7,833 nucleotides of DNA, taken from NCBI GenBank assembly GCA_964568815.1, contig CAZMRY010000069.1, forward strand, positions 1 through 7,833. Reading direction: 5' to 3'. This DNA comes from RGIG8700 sp964568815 (GTDB lineage: Bacteria; Bacillota; Clostridia; RGIG6154). The notes under the pieces were generated by a model. The model did no database searches, was not told the origin of the DNA, and was given only the letters and a program-made list of their open reading frames with translations. Positions 1 through 6,367 of the stretch are shown in pieces. How positions within the stretch are numbered: position 1 is the first letter of the stretch; each line of letters starts with the position of its first letter. The translations under genes and the position numbers were made by a program.

Positions 1-2
1 AC

Positions 3-62
3 GGAACAGTTTACCTTACAGGCAACGCAGAACTTATATACGAAGGAAAACTTTCTTATTAA
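3..62 (+). CDS. dapF: Diaminopimelate epimerase, C-terminal end only (partial)
   Basis: Only the last 19 codons and a TAA stop (60-62) are inside the window; the gene starts to the left of base 1. The frame reads GTVYLTGNAELIYEGKLSY. This resembles the conserved C-terminus of DapF, where a strand of the form VYMTGPAE is followed by an aromatic-Glu-Gly segment. DapF interconverts LL- and meso-diaminopimelate for lysine and peptidoglycan synthesis in the cytoplasm. The other two plus frames read less like protein. The gene points toward the minus-strand operon and shares its terminator. The call rests on a short tail, so another enzyme with the same fold is possible. Confidence 0.6.
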   Translation, partial: GTVYLTGNAELIYEGKLSY

Positions 63-65
63 TTT

Positions 66-105
66 AATCAAAAAGGGATGTGAAATTTCACACCCCTTTT
101 TGATT
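66..105. terminator. Bidirectional intrinsic terminator between convergent genes
   Basis: Bases 66-85 and 86-105 form 20-nt inverted arms with a single mismatch (A78 against C93). The centre AAATTT would open as the loop. The plus strand leaves a T-rich tail (97-108) suited to ending the dapF transcript. In the minus direction CCCTTTTTGATT also gives a T run, so the same hairpin can end the asparaginase operon. It begins four bases after the plus-strand stop codon. Confidence 0.85.
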
Positions 106-210
106 TTTATCCATAATAACATAATTTTCAATTTTAATACCATTGTAGCAGATTTCAAGTTGTTCTATCTGCTCCTTTGCAATTTCACCGTATATAGTCA
201 GTAGAAACAT
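88..210 (-). CDS. Possible 40-residue small ORF or gene remnant
   Basis: An open frame of 40 codons runs from ATG (210-208) to TGA (90-88) on the minus strand, between the asparaginase stop and the terminator. It begins MFLLTIYGEIAKEQ and is rich in Ile, Glu and Lys, like a plausible protein tail. The frame stays open a few codons upstream of the ATG. There is no Shine-Dalgarno sequence before the ATG, and the stop lies inside the terminator stem. I do not recognise it. It may be the decayed 3' end of a gene, an unexpressed chance ORF, or a small protein translated by coupling to the asparaginase gene 17 bases upstream. Confidence 0.2.
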   Translation of the reverse strand: MFLLTIYGEIAKEQIEQLEICYNGIKIENYVIMDKNQKGV

Positions 211-227
211 ATATACCGATTGTTTGT

Positions 228-1259
228 CTATTCAGTTATTTCAAAATTAATTTGCTCATCTATAAATTTTTCTATATCTTTTGGATTATCAAAAATTGAA
301 TATGCAATTAAAAGCTTTGCATAGGAAACCTCCGTTGTGCAACCGTACATAAATTTCGTGCTTTCCGTATGATTTCTTATAATATCTACTGTTTCATAAA
401 TCTCACCACCCAGTGTTGCAGGAGAAAGATAAGTGTCTACATTTAATTCTTCGCATTTATCTATCATATATAAAACAGAATTTTTTCCGTAGCTCTCTGA
501 GTAAGTGTTTTTCTCCGTACAGGCAGTTCCTGAATGAAAGCTTCCGTGAAGAACAGCTTTGAATTTACTGTAATCATATACATCATAGTTAATTCCAACA
601 TAAGGATTTATCATAAGTACACATTCTTTAAGAGTAATTTCCTTATCTATATCAATTAAAGCGTTACCTCTCGGAAAATCGATTTTTTCAAAATCCTTTT
701 CTTTAATTGCTCCTCTGCTGAAAAAATCCTCGCTGTAATTTTCACATTGCTTTATTCTTGAGCCAAGGTGGATATACATTTCATTATCTGAAATATTTTT
801 ATATGCAACATAAACATTTGGAGTAATCCCCTTGCATATACACATAGTTGCACATCTGAAATTATCATTTCCGTTTGCTCTTTCGCTGGTGAGTCTTGCA
901 TTTGATGAAACAAAGAACACAGGAATGTCAATACCGCTTAAAAGCATTGAAAAAAGTGCGGCAGAGTATGCTAAGGTATCTGTTCCGTGAGCAAAAATCA
1001 CACCGTCGTATTTATTTCTTTTAATATTTTCCTGATAGGTTTTAATAATAACATTCCATTTTTCAACTGTCATATTCTCGCTTAAAATAAGGAGATTTTC
1101 GCTTAAATCAAAATGCACAAGCTCTTTATATTCAGGATTTTTATGATAAAAATTCTCCGTAAGCCATATACCAGCCTTGTCAGAAACAGAAAGTGTTCCC
1201 TTTTCATTAAGCTGTGTGCAGATAGTACCGCCAACCAAAATTAATAATATATTTTTCAT
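228..1259 (-). CDS. ansA: L-asparaginase, type I (cytoplasmic) family
   Basis: A 343-residue protein of normal length for the cytoplasmic asparaginase family (L-Asn to L-Asp plus ammonia). All expected active-site blocks are visible: the first-threonine motif GGT (T12), Ser60 in the SENMT block, the second motif HGTDT (H91-T95, supplying Thr and Asp), and a lysine (K170) in the segment GSRIKQ. There is no signal peptide or membrane segment, so it should act in the cytoplasm. The start at 1259 is chosen because the family begins at MKNILLILVGGT and a GGTGAG site sits 5 bases upstream. A longer frame reaches to 1325 but runs through a palindromic repeat. It is the last gene of the minus-strand run, 86 bases after gatB. 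Read-through from the aspS promoter is likely, since I see no other promoter between them. Its place beside gat genes recalls archaeal GatD, which carries an asparaginase-like domain, but the AAD (tRNA-binding) domain of GatD is absent. Confidence 0.88.
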   Translation of the reverse strand: MKNILLILVGGTICTQLNEKGTLSVSDKAGIWLTENFYHKNPEYKELVHFDLSENLLILSENMTVEKWNVIIKTYQENIKRNKYDGVIFAHGTDTLAYSAALFSMLLSGIDIPVFFVSSNARLTSERANGNDNFRCATMCICKGITPNVYVAYKNISDNEMYIHLGSRIKQCENYSEDFFSRGAIKEKDFEKIDFPRGNALIDIDKEITLKECVLMINPYVGINYDVYDYSKFKAVLHGSFHSGTACTEKNTYSESYGKNSVLYMIDKCEELNVDTYLSPATLGGEIYETVDIIRNHTESTKFMYGCTTEVSYAKLLIAYSIFDNPKDIEKFIDEQINFEITE

Positions 1260-1274
1260 ATTCTCACCAAAAAA

Positions 1275-1337
1275 TTGTAGGGGTCGATGCCTACATCGAC
1301 CCGAATAACGGGCAGATGTGGGCATCTGCCCCTACAA
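1275..1337. repeat. 63-bp palindromic repeat with two hairpins, MITE/REP-like
   Basis: The element is bounded by a perfect 9-bp inverted repeat, TTGTAGGGG (1275-1283) and CCCCTACAA (1329-1337). Inside are two perfect 9-bp hairpins side by side. The first has arms 1281-1289 and 1294-1302 with loop CCTA; the second has arms 1310-1318 and 1323-1331 with loop TGGG. The short linker GAATAAC joins them. GC content is much higher than in the flanking DNA. It fills the space between the gatB stop (1346) and the asparaginase ribosome-binding site (1262-1267). No T-tract follows, so it is a poor intrinsic terminator, but in mRNA it could stabilise the upstream transcript or change translation of the asparaginase. 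The form is that of dispersed small repeats seen in clostridial genomes; copy number cannot be judged from one copy. Confidence 0.75.
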
Positions 1338-1345
1338 CCAATATT

Positions 1346-2773
1346 TTATCCGTTTAATTTTTTGCTTAGTATTTCTTTAATAGCTGCAGGGTCACCTGCA
1401 CCCTTAAGCTGTTTCATACAAGCACCAAAGAGTGCCTGCTGAGCCTTTGTTTTACCGTTTTTATAGTCCTCAACAGCCTGCTGATTTTCACTTAAGATTG
1501 TATCTATTACGCTTTCTATTTCAGTTGTGTCAACCTTTTTGTCAAAACCGTTTTCTTTGCAGTATGCAACAGGGTCAACATCGCTTTCAACAACAGCAAT
1601 AAGAATTTTCTTACCGATGTTTCTGTTAATCTTACCCTCCTCTACCATTTTGATAATAGCTGAAAGCTTTTCAGCCGTAACATTAAGGTCTGCGAAGGTC
1701 TTACCGTCTTTTCTTAAAATTCCTGCACAGTCTGTTAAAATCCAGCCTGCTGTGTCTTTCATATCACAGCCAAGTGCAACTGTATCTTCAAGAAGCTTTG
1801 ATATTTTATGATTAGACATAAGCATATCAATTTCTTTTGCAGAAATTCCTGCAAGGCTGTATTCTTCTGCCTTTTCGTCGATTGCCGCAGGCTTTGCCGC
1901 CTTGATTTGTTCAAGCCACTCATCATCAATAACAATAGGCATAAGATTTGCATCAGGGAAATAGCGGTAGTCTGCCTCTGTTTCCTTGTTACGCATTGCA
2001 AAGGTTTTGCCTGTTGCATCGTCAAATCTTCTTGTTTCCTGAACAAGCTCTTCTGTTTCAAACTCTATTGCATCAATATGACGCTGAGATTCATATTTAA
2101 TAGCCTTTTCAATAGCCTCAAAAGAACTCATATTCTTGATTTCTGTACGAACGCCGAATTCCTCTGAACCCTCAGGGCGGACAGAAATGTTAACATCGCA
2201 TCTCATTGCACCCTCTTCACATTCTGAAATGCCGCCTGATATAAACATAGACTTAAGCTTGTTAAGGTATGTTACAACTTCTTCGGCACTTCTGAAATCA
2301 GGCTGTGTTACTATTTCGATAAGAGGTACACTTGTACGGTTGAAGTCAACATAAGATGAGTTTCCGCCGTGAACAAGCTTACCTGCGTCTTCTTCCATAT
2401 GAATTTGCTTAATTCTTATATCCCTTGTGCCCTCTGAGGTCTTGATTTTAACAAGACCGTCTGTGCAGATTGGGTGGTTAAGCTGTGTTATCTGATAGGC
2501 ACATGGAAGGTCAGGATAATAGTAGTTTTTCTTATCAAATGTTGTATATTTGTTGATTGTACAGTCAAGCATAAGACCTGCTGTAGCCGCAAGCTCGACA
2601 ACTCTCTTGTTCATAACAGGAAGCATACCGGGCATACCTGAGCATGCAGGACATACACAGTCGTTTGCCTCTTTTGGTGAAGAATGACCGCCGCAGGAAC
2701 AGAATATTTTTGACTCCGTACTGAGCTCAACATGAGTTTCAAGACCAATAACCAGTTCGTATTTCATATTCAT
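1346..2773 (-). CDS. gatB: Asp-tRNA(Asn)/Glu-tRNA(Gln) amidotransferase subunit B
   Basis: GatB phosphorylates the side chain of mischarged Asp-tRNA(Asn) (or Glu-tRNA(Gln)) and carries out the amidation with ammonia delivered from GatA. The 475-residue product is full length. Visible features are the opening KYELVIGLETH, with E12 and H14 as metal/active-site residues; a zinc knuckle of the pattern CxC...CxxC (C25, C27, C41, C44); the HMEEDAGK block (125-132) with the paired glutamates; E153 in LIEIV; and a complete helical and YqeY-like tail for tRNA binding. All kinase-site hallmarks I can check are kept. The ATG at 2773 overlaps the gatA stop (ATGA), implying translational coupling. The strong AGGAGG site (about 2783-2778) also fits a second in-frame ATG at 2767, which matches the usual family start MKYE. 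Confidence 0.96.
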   Translation of the reverse strand: MNMKYELVIGLETHVELSTESKIFCSCGGHSSPKEANDCVCPACSGMPGMLPVMNKRVVELAATAGLMLDCTINKYTTFDKKNYYYPDLPCAYQITQLNHPICTDGLVKIKTSEGTRDIRIKQIHMEEDAGKLVHGGNSSYVDFNRTSVPLIEIVTQPDFRSAEEVVTYLNKLKSMFISGGISECEEGAMRCDVNISVRPEGSEEFGVRTEIKNMSSFEAIEKAIKYESQRHIDAIEFETEELVQETRRFDDATGKTFAMRNKETEADYRYFPDANLMPIVIDDEWLEQIKAAKPAAIDEKAEEYSLAGISAKEIDMLMSNHKISKLLEDTVALGCDMKDTAGWILTDCAGILRKDGKTFADLNVTAEKLSAIIKMVEEGKINRNIGKKILIAVVESDVDPVAYCKENGFDKKVDTTEIESVIDTILSENQQAVEDYKNGKTKAQQALFGACMKQLKGAGDPAAIKEILSKKLNG

Positions 2774-3942
2774 TCACCCTCCTTTGCAAGACTTAAAAGT
2801 GTGCTTTCGCTGAAGTGGTCGCCCATAAGCTGAACCTTTTTAAATGCAAGTGCAGGCATACCTGTAATACTTGATGCCGCTGTAAACACACTTTCTTCAA
2901 ACACCTTTGTAAAAGCTTCGTTTATATCATAAGCTTTGAATTCTGATTTACTTACAACAGGTGTTAAAATTGCATTGTATTTTGAAAGGATTTCTTTAAG
3001 TCCGTCAAAAACTATACGGCGGATTTTAAGTGACTTGTCAAAGCAATCCTTATATCTGTTCTTTGAAAGAACATCTGAACCATATAAAATAACAGCCTTT
3101 GTAAGGAAGTTAAAGCCCTCTGTTCTTGAATTTACATATAATTCGTCAATGTTTTTGTATTCCTTTGCACGGTGACCGAATTTAACACCGTCATATCTTG
3201 AAATGTTGTTACAGGTTTCAGCAGTCATAAGAATCTGCCATGCTGTGTTTGCAACTTCAAAAAGGTCGCATGAAATTTCTTCAACTGTAACGCCCTTTGA
3301 CTTAAGAGTATCTGCAAAGACATTGATTTCCGCCTTGATTTTATCGTCTGCTTTGTCTACAAGCTCTTTTATAACGCAAACCTTCATACCCTTAACATCA
3401 AGGTCATTTTTATATTCATAGCTTTGGTTTTTAAGGCTTGTTCCGTCTTTTTCATCATATCCTGCAATAACAGACATTATCTCGCTGATACCATCTGTAT
3501 CTTCTGCGTAAACACCAACTGTTTCACCTGATGAAGCTGTTGAAACAACACCGTATCTTGAAACTGTACCATAGGTTGGCTTTAAGAAGCAAACATCTGA
3601 AAGAGCCGCTGCTCTTCTTGGTGCACCGTTTACATCAACACCAAGAGCACCTTTAACCGACTTTGATGCAACTGCTTCTGCTGCCGCACCCTTTAAAATT
3701 TCTTCTTTATCTGAATAATAGGAAAATTCGCCGACAAGGTCAAGACCAAATTCCCCGACATGGGTTTTGCCTGACAACACATAACCCTTATTTTCAAGAC
3801 GCTCAACTGCTTCTGCACTGAAAAGTGACTTAAAGCCCTCTAAAATACGTGAGCCTGCAGTAGTATATGCGTCTTTAACAAGAATAGTATCGTCAACTGC
3901 GATATTTCCTTTATCATTTAACTGCACTGAATAATATTTCAT
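2770..3942 (-). CDS. gatA: Degenerate GatA-like subunit lacking the amidase catalytic serines
   Basis: GatA normally hydrolyses glutamine with a Lys-cisSer-Ser triad and passes ammonia to GatB. This protein is clearly GatA-derived: VKDAYTTAGSRILEGF (22-37), FLKPTYGTVSRYGVV (119-133), RYDGVKFGHRA (249-259), SRTEGF (272-277) and ITGMPAL (359-365) match family blocks. It has 390 residues against roughly 480-490. The first 60 or so residues are absent, and the C-terminus is clipped. The triad lysine is kept (K23). The glycine/serine-rich motif GGSSGGS with the cis-serine is replaced by ILKGAAAEAVAS (82-93). The nucleophile block TGGSIRxPA reads VNGAPRRAA (104-112), with Ala for Ser. The Arg-rich KRRI segment after SRTEGF is also changed. 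The frame is open throughout and other frames do not encode the lost motifs. It begins 10 bases after the aspS-gatC stop, with GAGGTG as ribosome-binding site. A structural or pseudoenzyme role is my inference. Confidence 0.85.
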   Translation of the reverse strand: MKYYSVQLNDKGNIAVDDTILVKDAYTTAGSRILEGFKSLFSAEAVERLENKGYVLSGKTHVGEFGLDLVGEFSYYSDKEEILKGAAAEAVASKSVKGALGVDVNGAPRRAAALSDVCFLKPTYGTVSRYGVVSTASSGETVGVYAEDTDGISEIMSVIAGYDEKDGTSLKNQSYEYKNDLDVKGMKVCVIKELVDKADDKIKAEINVFADTLKSKGVTVEEISCDLFEVANTAWQILMTAETCNNISRYDGVKFGHRAKEYKNIDELYVNSRTEGFNFLTKAVILYGSDVLSKNRYKDCFDKSLKIRRIVFDGLKEILSKYNAILTPVVSKSEFKAYDINEAFTKVFEESVFTAASSITGMPALAFKKVQLMGDHFSESTLLSLAKEGE

Positions 3943-3952
3943 CTAAAACACC

Positions 3953-6028
3953 TCACTTTACAAGTCTTGGCACCTGCCAGCTGTCTTCACTGCGTTCAGG
4001 AGCACCTTCAAGCAGACTTTCTCTTGAGAAAGGCTGTTTTCTTTCGTCTTCTCTTAAAACATTTGTCATAGGCATAACATAAATCATCTGCTCTGTGTTT
4101 TCTGTATCAACTGCTTTAAGCTTTTCTTCTTTTTCGTTCATTGATTTGAAAATATCACCAAGAACTTTTTCTTCATCCTCTGTTAAAGAAATCTGATTAA
4201 GCTGTTGTGCACTTCCAAAGGTTGAACGCTTGCCCTGAGCAGTTTTTACAGAACCGTTTCCTGATACTCTTCCTGCAAGAGGGCTTGTGTTACCTAAAAG
4301 GTGAACATCCTCAAGCTGCTGATTTGTAACTTCGCTTGGTGCTCCAAGGAGTAAATCCTGAGCGTTTCCGTTAAGAGGGAACGCAATAACATCAAGAATT
4401 TTTTCTTCGTCTGTTAAAAGCATAACCATTCTGTCAACACCGGGTGCCATACCTGCATGAGGAGGTGCACCGTACTGGAATGCTGTATAAAGTGCATTAA
4501 ATCTGCTCTTTAACTCATCTTCTGTGTAGCCTGCAATATCAAATGCCTTTTTCATAATGTCTATATCGTGGTTACGAACTGCACCTGATGCAAGCTCAAT
4601 ACCATTACAAACAAGGTCGTACTGATATGCAAGAACCTCTGTGGGGTCTTTTGTTAAAAGTGCCTCCATACCGCCCTGAGGCATTGAGAATGGGTTGTGA
4701 GTAAAGATTGTATCTCCTGTTTCTTCGTCAATTTCATACATTGGGAAGTCAACTACAAAACAGAATTCAAACGCATCATCTTTAATAAGGTCAAGCTGGT
4801 CCTTTCTTGCAAGATATGAACGGATATGACCTGCTTTTTTCTCTGTATCGTTTTTCTTATCGTCACAGATAAAGAAGAGAGTTTCTCCCTCTTTAACACC
4901 TGTAAGTGTAATAATTTCTGCTTTCTTTTCATCTGAAAGGAATTTGGCAATAGGACCTGCAAATACACCCTCTTTAAGAGTGATATATCCAAGACCGCCG
5001 AGACCAACCTCTGCAGATGTGGCAAACTTTAAAGAATCCTCAAAGAATTTCTTTGATTTACCCTGACAATCCGCAACAATACCTCTTACAGGCTTACCCT
5101 TGAATGCAGGGAAGTCAACATCTGCAAAAAAGTCTGTTAAATCGCAGATAATAAGAGGGTTTCTGAGGTCAGGCTTATCAGAGCCGTATTTCATCATTGA
5201 CTCTGCATAGGTAATACGGCGGAAAGGTTTTTCTGTAACCTTTTTATCTGAAAAAGTCTTAAAAGTATCGTAAATAACATCTTCGCAAACATCAAGAACT
5301 TCTTCCTGTGTTGCAAATGCCATTTCAAAGTCAAGCTGATAGAATTCACCTGGTGAACGGTCTGCCCTTGCATCTTCGTCTCTGAAGCAAGGAGCAATCT
5401 GGAAGTATCTGTCAAATCCTGACACCATAAGAAGCTGTTTGAACTGCTGAGGTGCCTGAGGAAGTGCATAGAACTTACCAGGATGCTTACGGCTTGGTAC
5501 AAGGAAGTCTCTTGCACCTTCAGGTGAAGATGCAGTTAAGATTGGTGTCTGCATATCAAGGAAGTTCTTTTCTTCCATTTTATTTCTTAAATGACGGATA
5601 ATCTTTGAACGCATAACAAGGTTATCGTGATTTTTAGGATTTCTCAAATCAAGATATCTGTACTTAAGACGAAGCTCATCCTTGCTTGCTCTTGAAGCTC
5701 TTACTTCAAAAGGAAGCATATTTTTGCTCTTTCCCAAAACCTGAAGTGACGTTGCAACAAGCTCAACATATCCTGTTGCGATTTTTTCATTAACAGTATC
5801 TTCGTCACGCTTTTCAACTGTACCTGTAACAGAAATAACTGTCTCACGGTTAACATTTTTAAGAAGCTCCTCGTTGTGAATAACAACCTGTGTTACGCCT
5901 GTGTAGTCACGAAGGTCAACAAATATAACACCACCGTGGTCACGGATAACATCAACCCAGCCTGCTAAAGACACAGTCTTGCCGATATGCTTGTCACAAA
6001 TGTCATTACAAAGTTGTGTTCTGTACAT
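3953..6028 (-). CDS. aspS: Aspartyl-tRNA synthetase fused to amidotransferase subunit GatC
   Basis: A 691-residue protein with two parts. Residues 1-578 are a complete bacterial class II AspRS: an OB-fold anticodon domain (about 1-105), motif 2 FRDEDARADR (215-224), a GAD insertion (about 290-420), motif 3 with PGVDRMVML (529-537), and an end at LEDVHLL. After a Gly/Ser-rich linker (about 579-612) comes a GatC domain (about 613-691) with ISLTEDEEKVLGDIF, VMPMTNVLREDE and the terminal VPRLVK. GatC normally clamps GatA to GatB as a separate protein of about 95 residues. His31 in RDHGG is the residue I recall from non-discriminating AspRS; E. coli has RDLGS there. So tRNA(Asp) and tRNA(Asn) may both be charged with Asp. 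The start at 6028 is set by AGGAGG 8 bases upstream. A longer frame runs into the T-box leader and is rejected. This is the first gene of the operon. Confidence 0.95.
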   Translation of the reverse strand: MYRTQLCNDICDKHIGKTVSLAGWVDVIRDHGGVIFVDLRDYTGVTQVVIHNEELLKNVNRETVISVTGTVEKRDEDTVNEKIATGYVELVATSLQVLGKSKNMLPFEVRASRASKDELRLKYRYLDLRNPKNHDNLVMRSKIIRHLRNKMEEKNFLDMQTPILTASSPEGARDFLVPSRKHPGKFYALPQAPQQFKQLLMVSGFDRYFQIAPCFRDEDARADRSPGEFYQLDFEMAFATQEEVLDVCEDVIYDTFKTFSDKKVTEKPFRRITYAESMMKYGSDKPDLRNPLIICDLTDFFADVDFPAFKGKPVRGIVADCQGKSKKFFEDSLKFATSAEVGLGGLGYITLKEGVFAGPIAKFLSDEKKAEIITLTGVKEGETLFFICDDKKNDTEKKAGHIRSYLARKDQLDLIKDDAFEFCFVVDFPMYEIDEETGDTIFTHNPFSMPQGGMEALLTKDPTEVLAYQYDLVCNGIELASGAVRNHDIDIMKKAFDIAGYTEDELKSRFNALYTAFQYGAPPHAGMAPGVDRMVMLLTDEEKILDVIAFPLNGNAQDLLLGAPSEVTNQQLEDVHLLGNTSPLAGRVSGNGSVKTAQGKRSTFGSAQQLNQISLTEDEEKVLGDIFKSMNEKEEKLKAVDTENTEQMIYVMPMTNVLREDERKQPFSRESLLEGAPERSEDSWQVPRLVK

Positions 6029-6030
6029 AA

Positions 6031-6267
6031 AAATCTCCTCCTGGATTTCCAAATTAAAAGTCCCGTGGAATATTTTCATATTCCACGGGACGAGTAAACA
6101 AAATTTAACCCGCGGTGCCACCCGCATTGTTGCAAAAAAGCAACCTCTTTTAAAAATATTGAGTTTTCTCAAAACAGAGTGTTCCCAGGCTTACTACTCA
6201 TCTCAAATGCGCTTTCAGTCCATGACGCATTTTCCCTTTCAGACTTTCCACAAAAGCCGAGTCTCCG
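6031..6267 (-). promoter_or_regulatory. T-box riboswitch, probably tRNA(Asn)-responsive, before aspS-gatC
   Basis: The leader has the T-box sequence GGGTGGCACCGCGGG (6123-6109), followed by a terminator that can exchange with an antiterminator. Upstream, stem III is GGTTGC/GCAACA around 6146-6128. A Stem I can be drawn by hand: base helix CGGAG (6267-6263) with CUCUG (6179-6175), upper helix GGCUU (6258-6254) with AAGCC (6192-6188), and between them an internal loop whose 3' side is UGGGAACA (6187-6180). This is the position and form of a specifier loop, and gives AAC (Asn, 6183-6181) followed by the usual A. In the antiterminator bulge the acceptor sequence is UGGC (6120-6117), which pairs with GCCA, so it wants discriminator G73, as in tRNA(Asn) and tRNA(Asp). 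Uncharged tRNA(Asn) should let transcription continue into the operon. Confidence 0.9.
6051..6091 (-). terminator. T-box regulated intrinsic terminator
   Basis: A perfect 14-bp stem (6091-6078 with 6073-6060) is closed by a GAAA loop and followed by TTTTAATTT. The 5' arm begins with GTCCCG, the part that pairs with the T-box GCGGG region in the antiterminator form, so the two structures exclude each other. It ends about 23 bases before the aspS start codon. Confidence 0.93.
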
Positions 6268-6272
6268 CAGTT

Positions 6273-6301
6273 ATTATAGCAAAAGCCATGCCTTTTGTCA
6301 A
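6273..6301 (-). promoter_or_regulatory. Consensus sigma-A promoter of the aspS-gatC operon
   Basis: TTGACA (6301-6296), a 17-base spacer, then TATAAT (6278-6273): both hexamers match consensus perfectly. The start of transcription would be about 6268-6265, just where the base helix of the T-box Stem I begins. Such a strong promoter fits an operon whose output is set by attenuation rather than by initiation. Confidence 0.93.
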
Positions 6302-6338
6302 CAAGTATTTTTTGCCTTTTTGCTCATTCAATACTTGT
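6301..6338. repeat. Inverted repeat abutting the -35 box of the aspS promoter
   Basis: ACAAGTATT (6301-6309) and AATACTTGT (6330-6338) form a perfect 9-bp inverted repeat with a 20-base gap. One arm touches the first base of the -35 hexamer. It lies 30 bases after the RhuM stop. No T-run follows on the minus strand, so it is a weak candidate for a RhuM terminator. It could be a repressor site or chance in AT-rich DNA. Confidence 0.35.
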
Positions 6339-6367
6339 AAATTTTTCCTGTCAGAAACACCTTGTTT

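Noticed and set aside
1260..1325. 22-residue N-terminal extension of the asparaginase
   Set aside because: It reads through the palindromic repeat (Arg-rich MPTSARYSGRCRH); the family starts at MKNILLILVGGT, which has its own ribosome-binding site.
1527..3421. Plus-strand ORFs inside gatB and gatA
   Set aside because: They are shadows of the real minus-strand genes, with no ribosome-binding sites and no recognisable domains.
3640..3720. Frameshift or sequencing error as the cause of the lost GatA motif
   Set aside because: I read the other minus-strand frames there; one stops at once and the other gives no GGSSGGS-like motif, and the flanking family blocks stay in one frame.
6029..6172. 48-residue N-terminal extension of the AspRS frame
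   Set aside because: It translates the T-box and terminator hairpin; AspRS proteins start at the MYRTQ-like position, and AGGAGG sits 8 bases before that ATG.
6218..6220. GAC (Asp) as the T-box specifier
   Set aside because: It lies in the loop of an apical hairpin and is followed by U; AAC at 6183-6181 lies in a proper internal loop and is followed by A. I keep GAC as a fallback.
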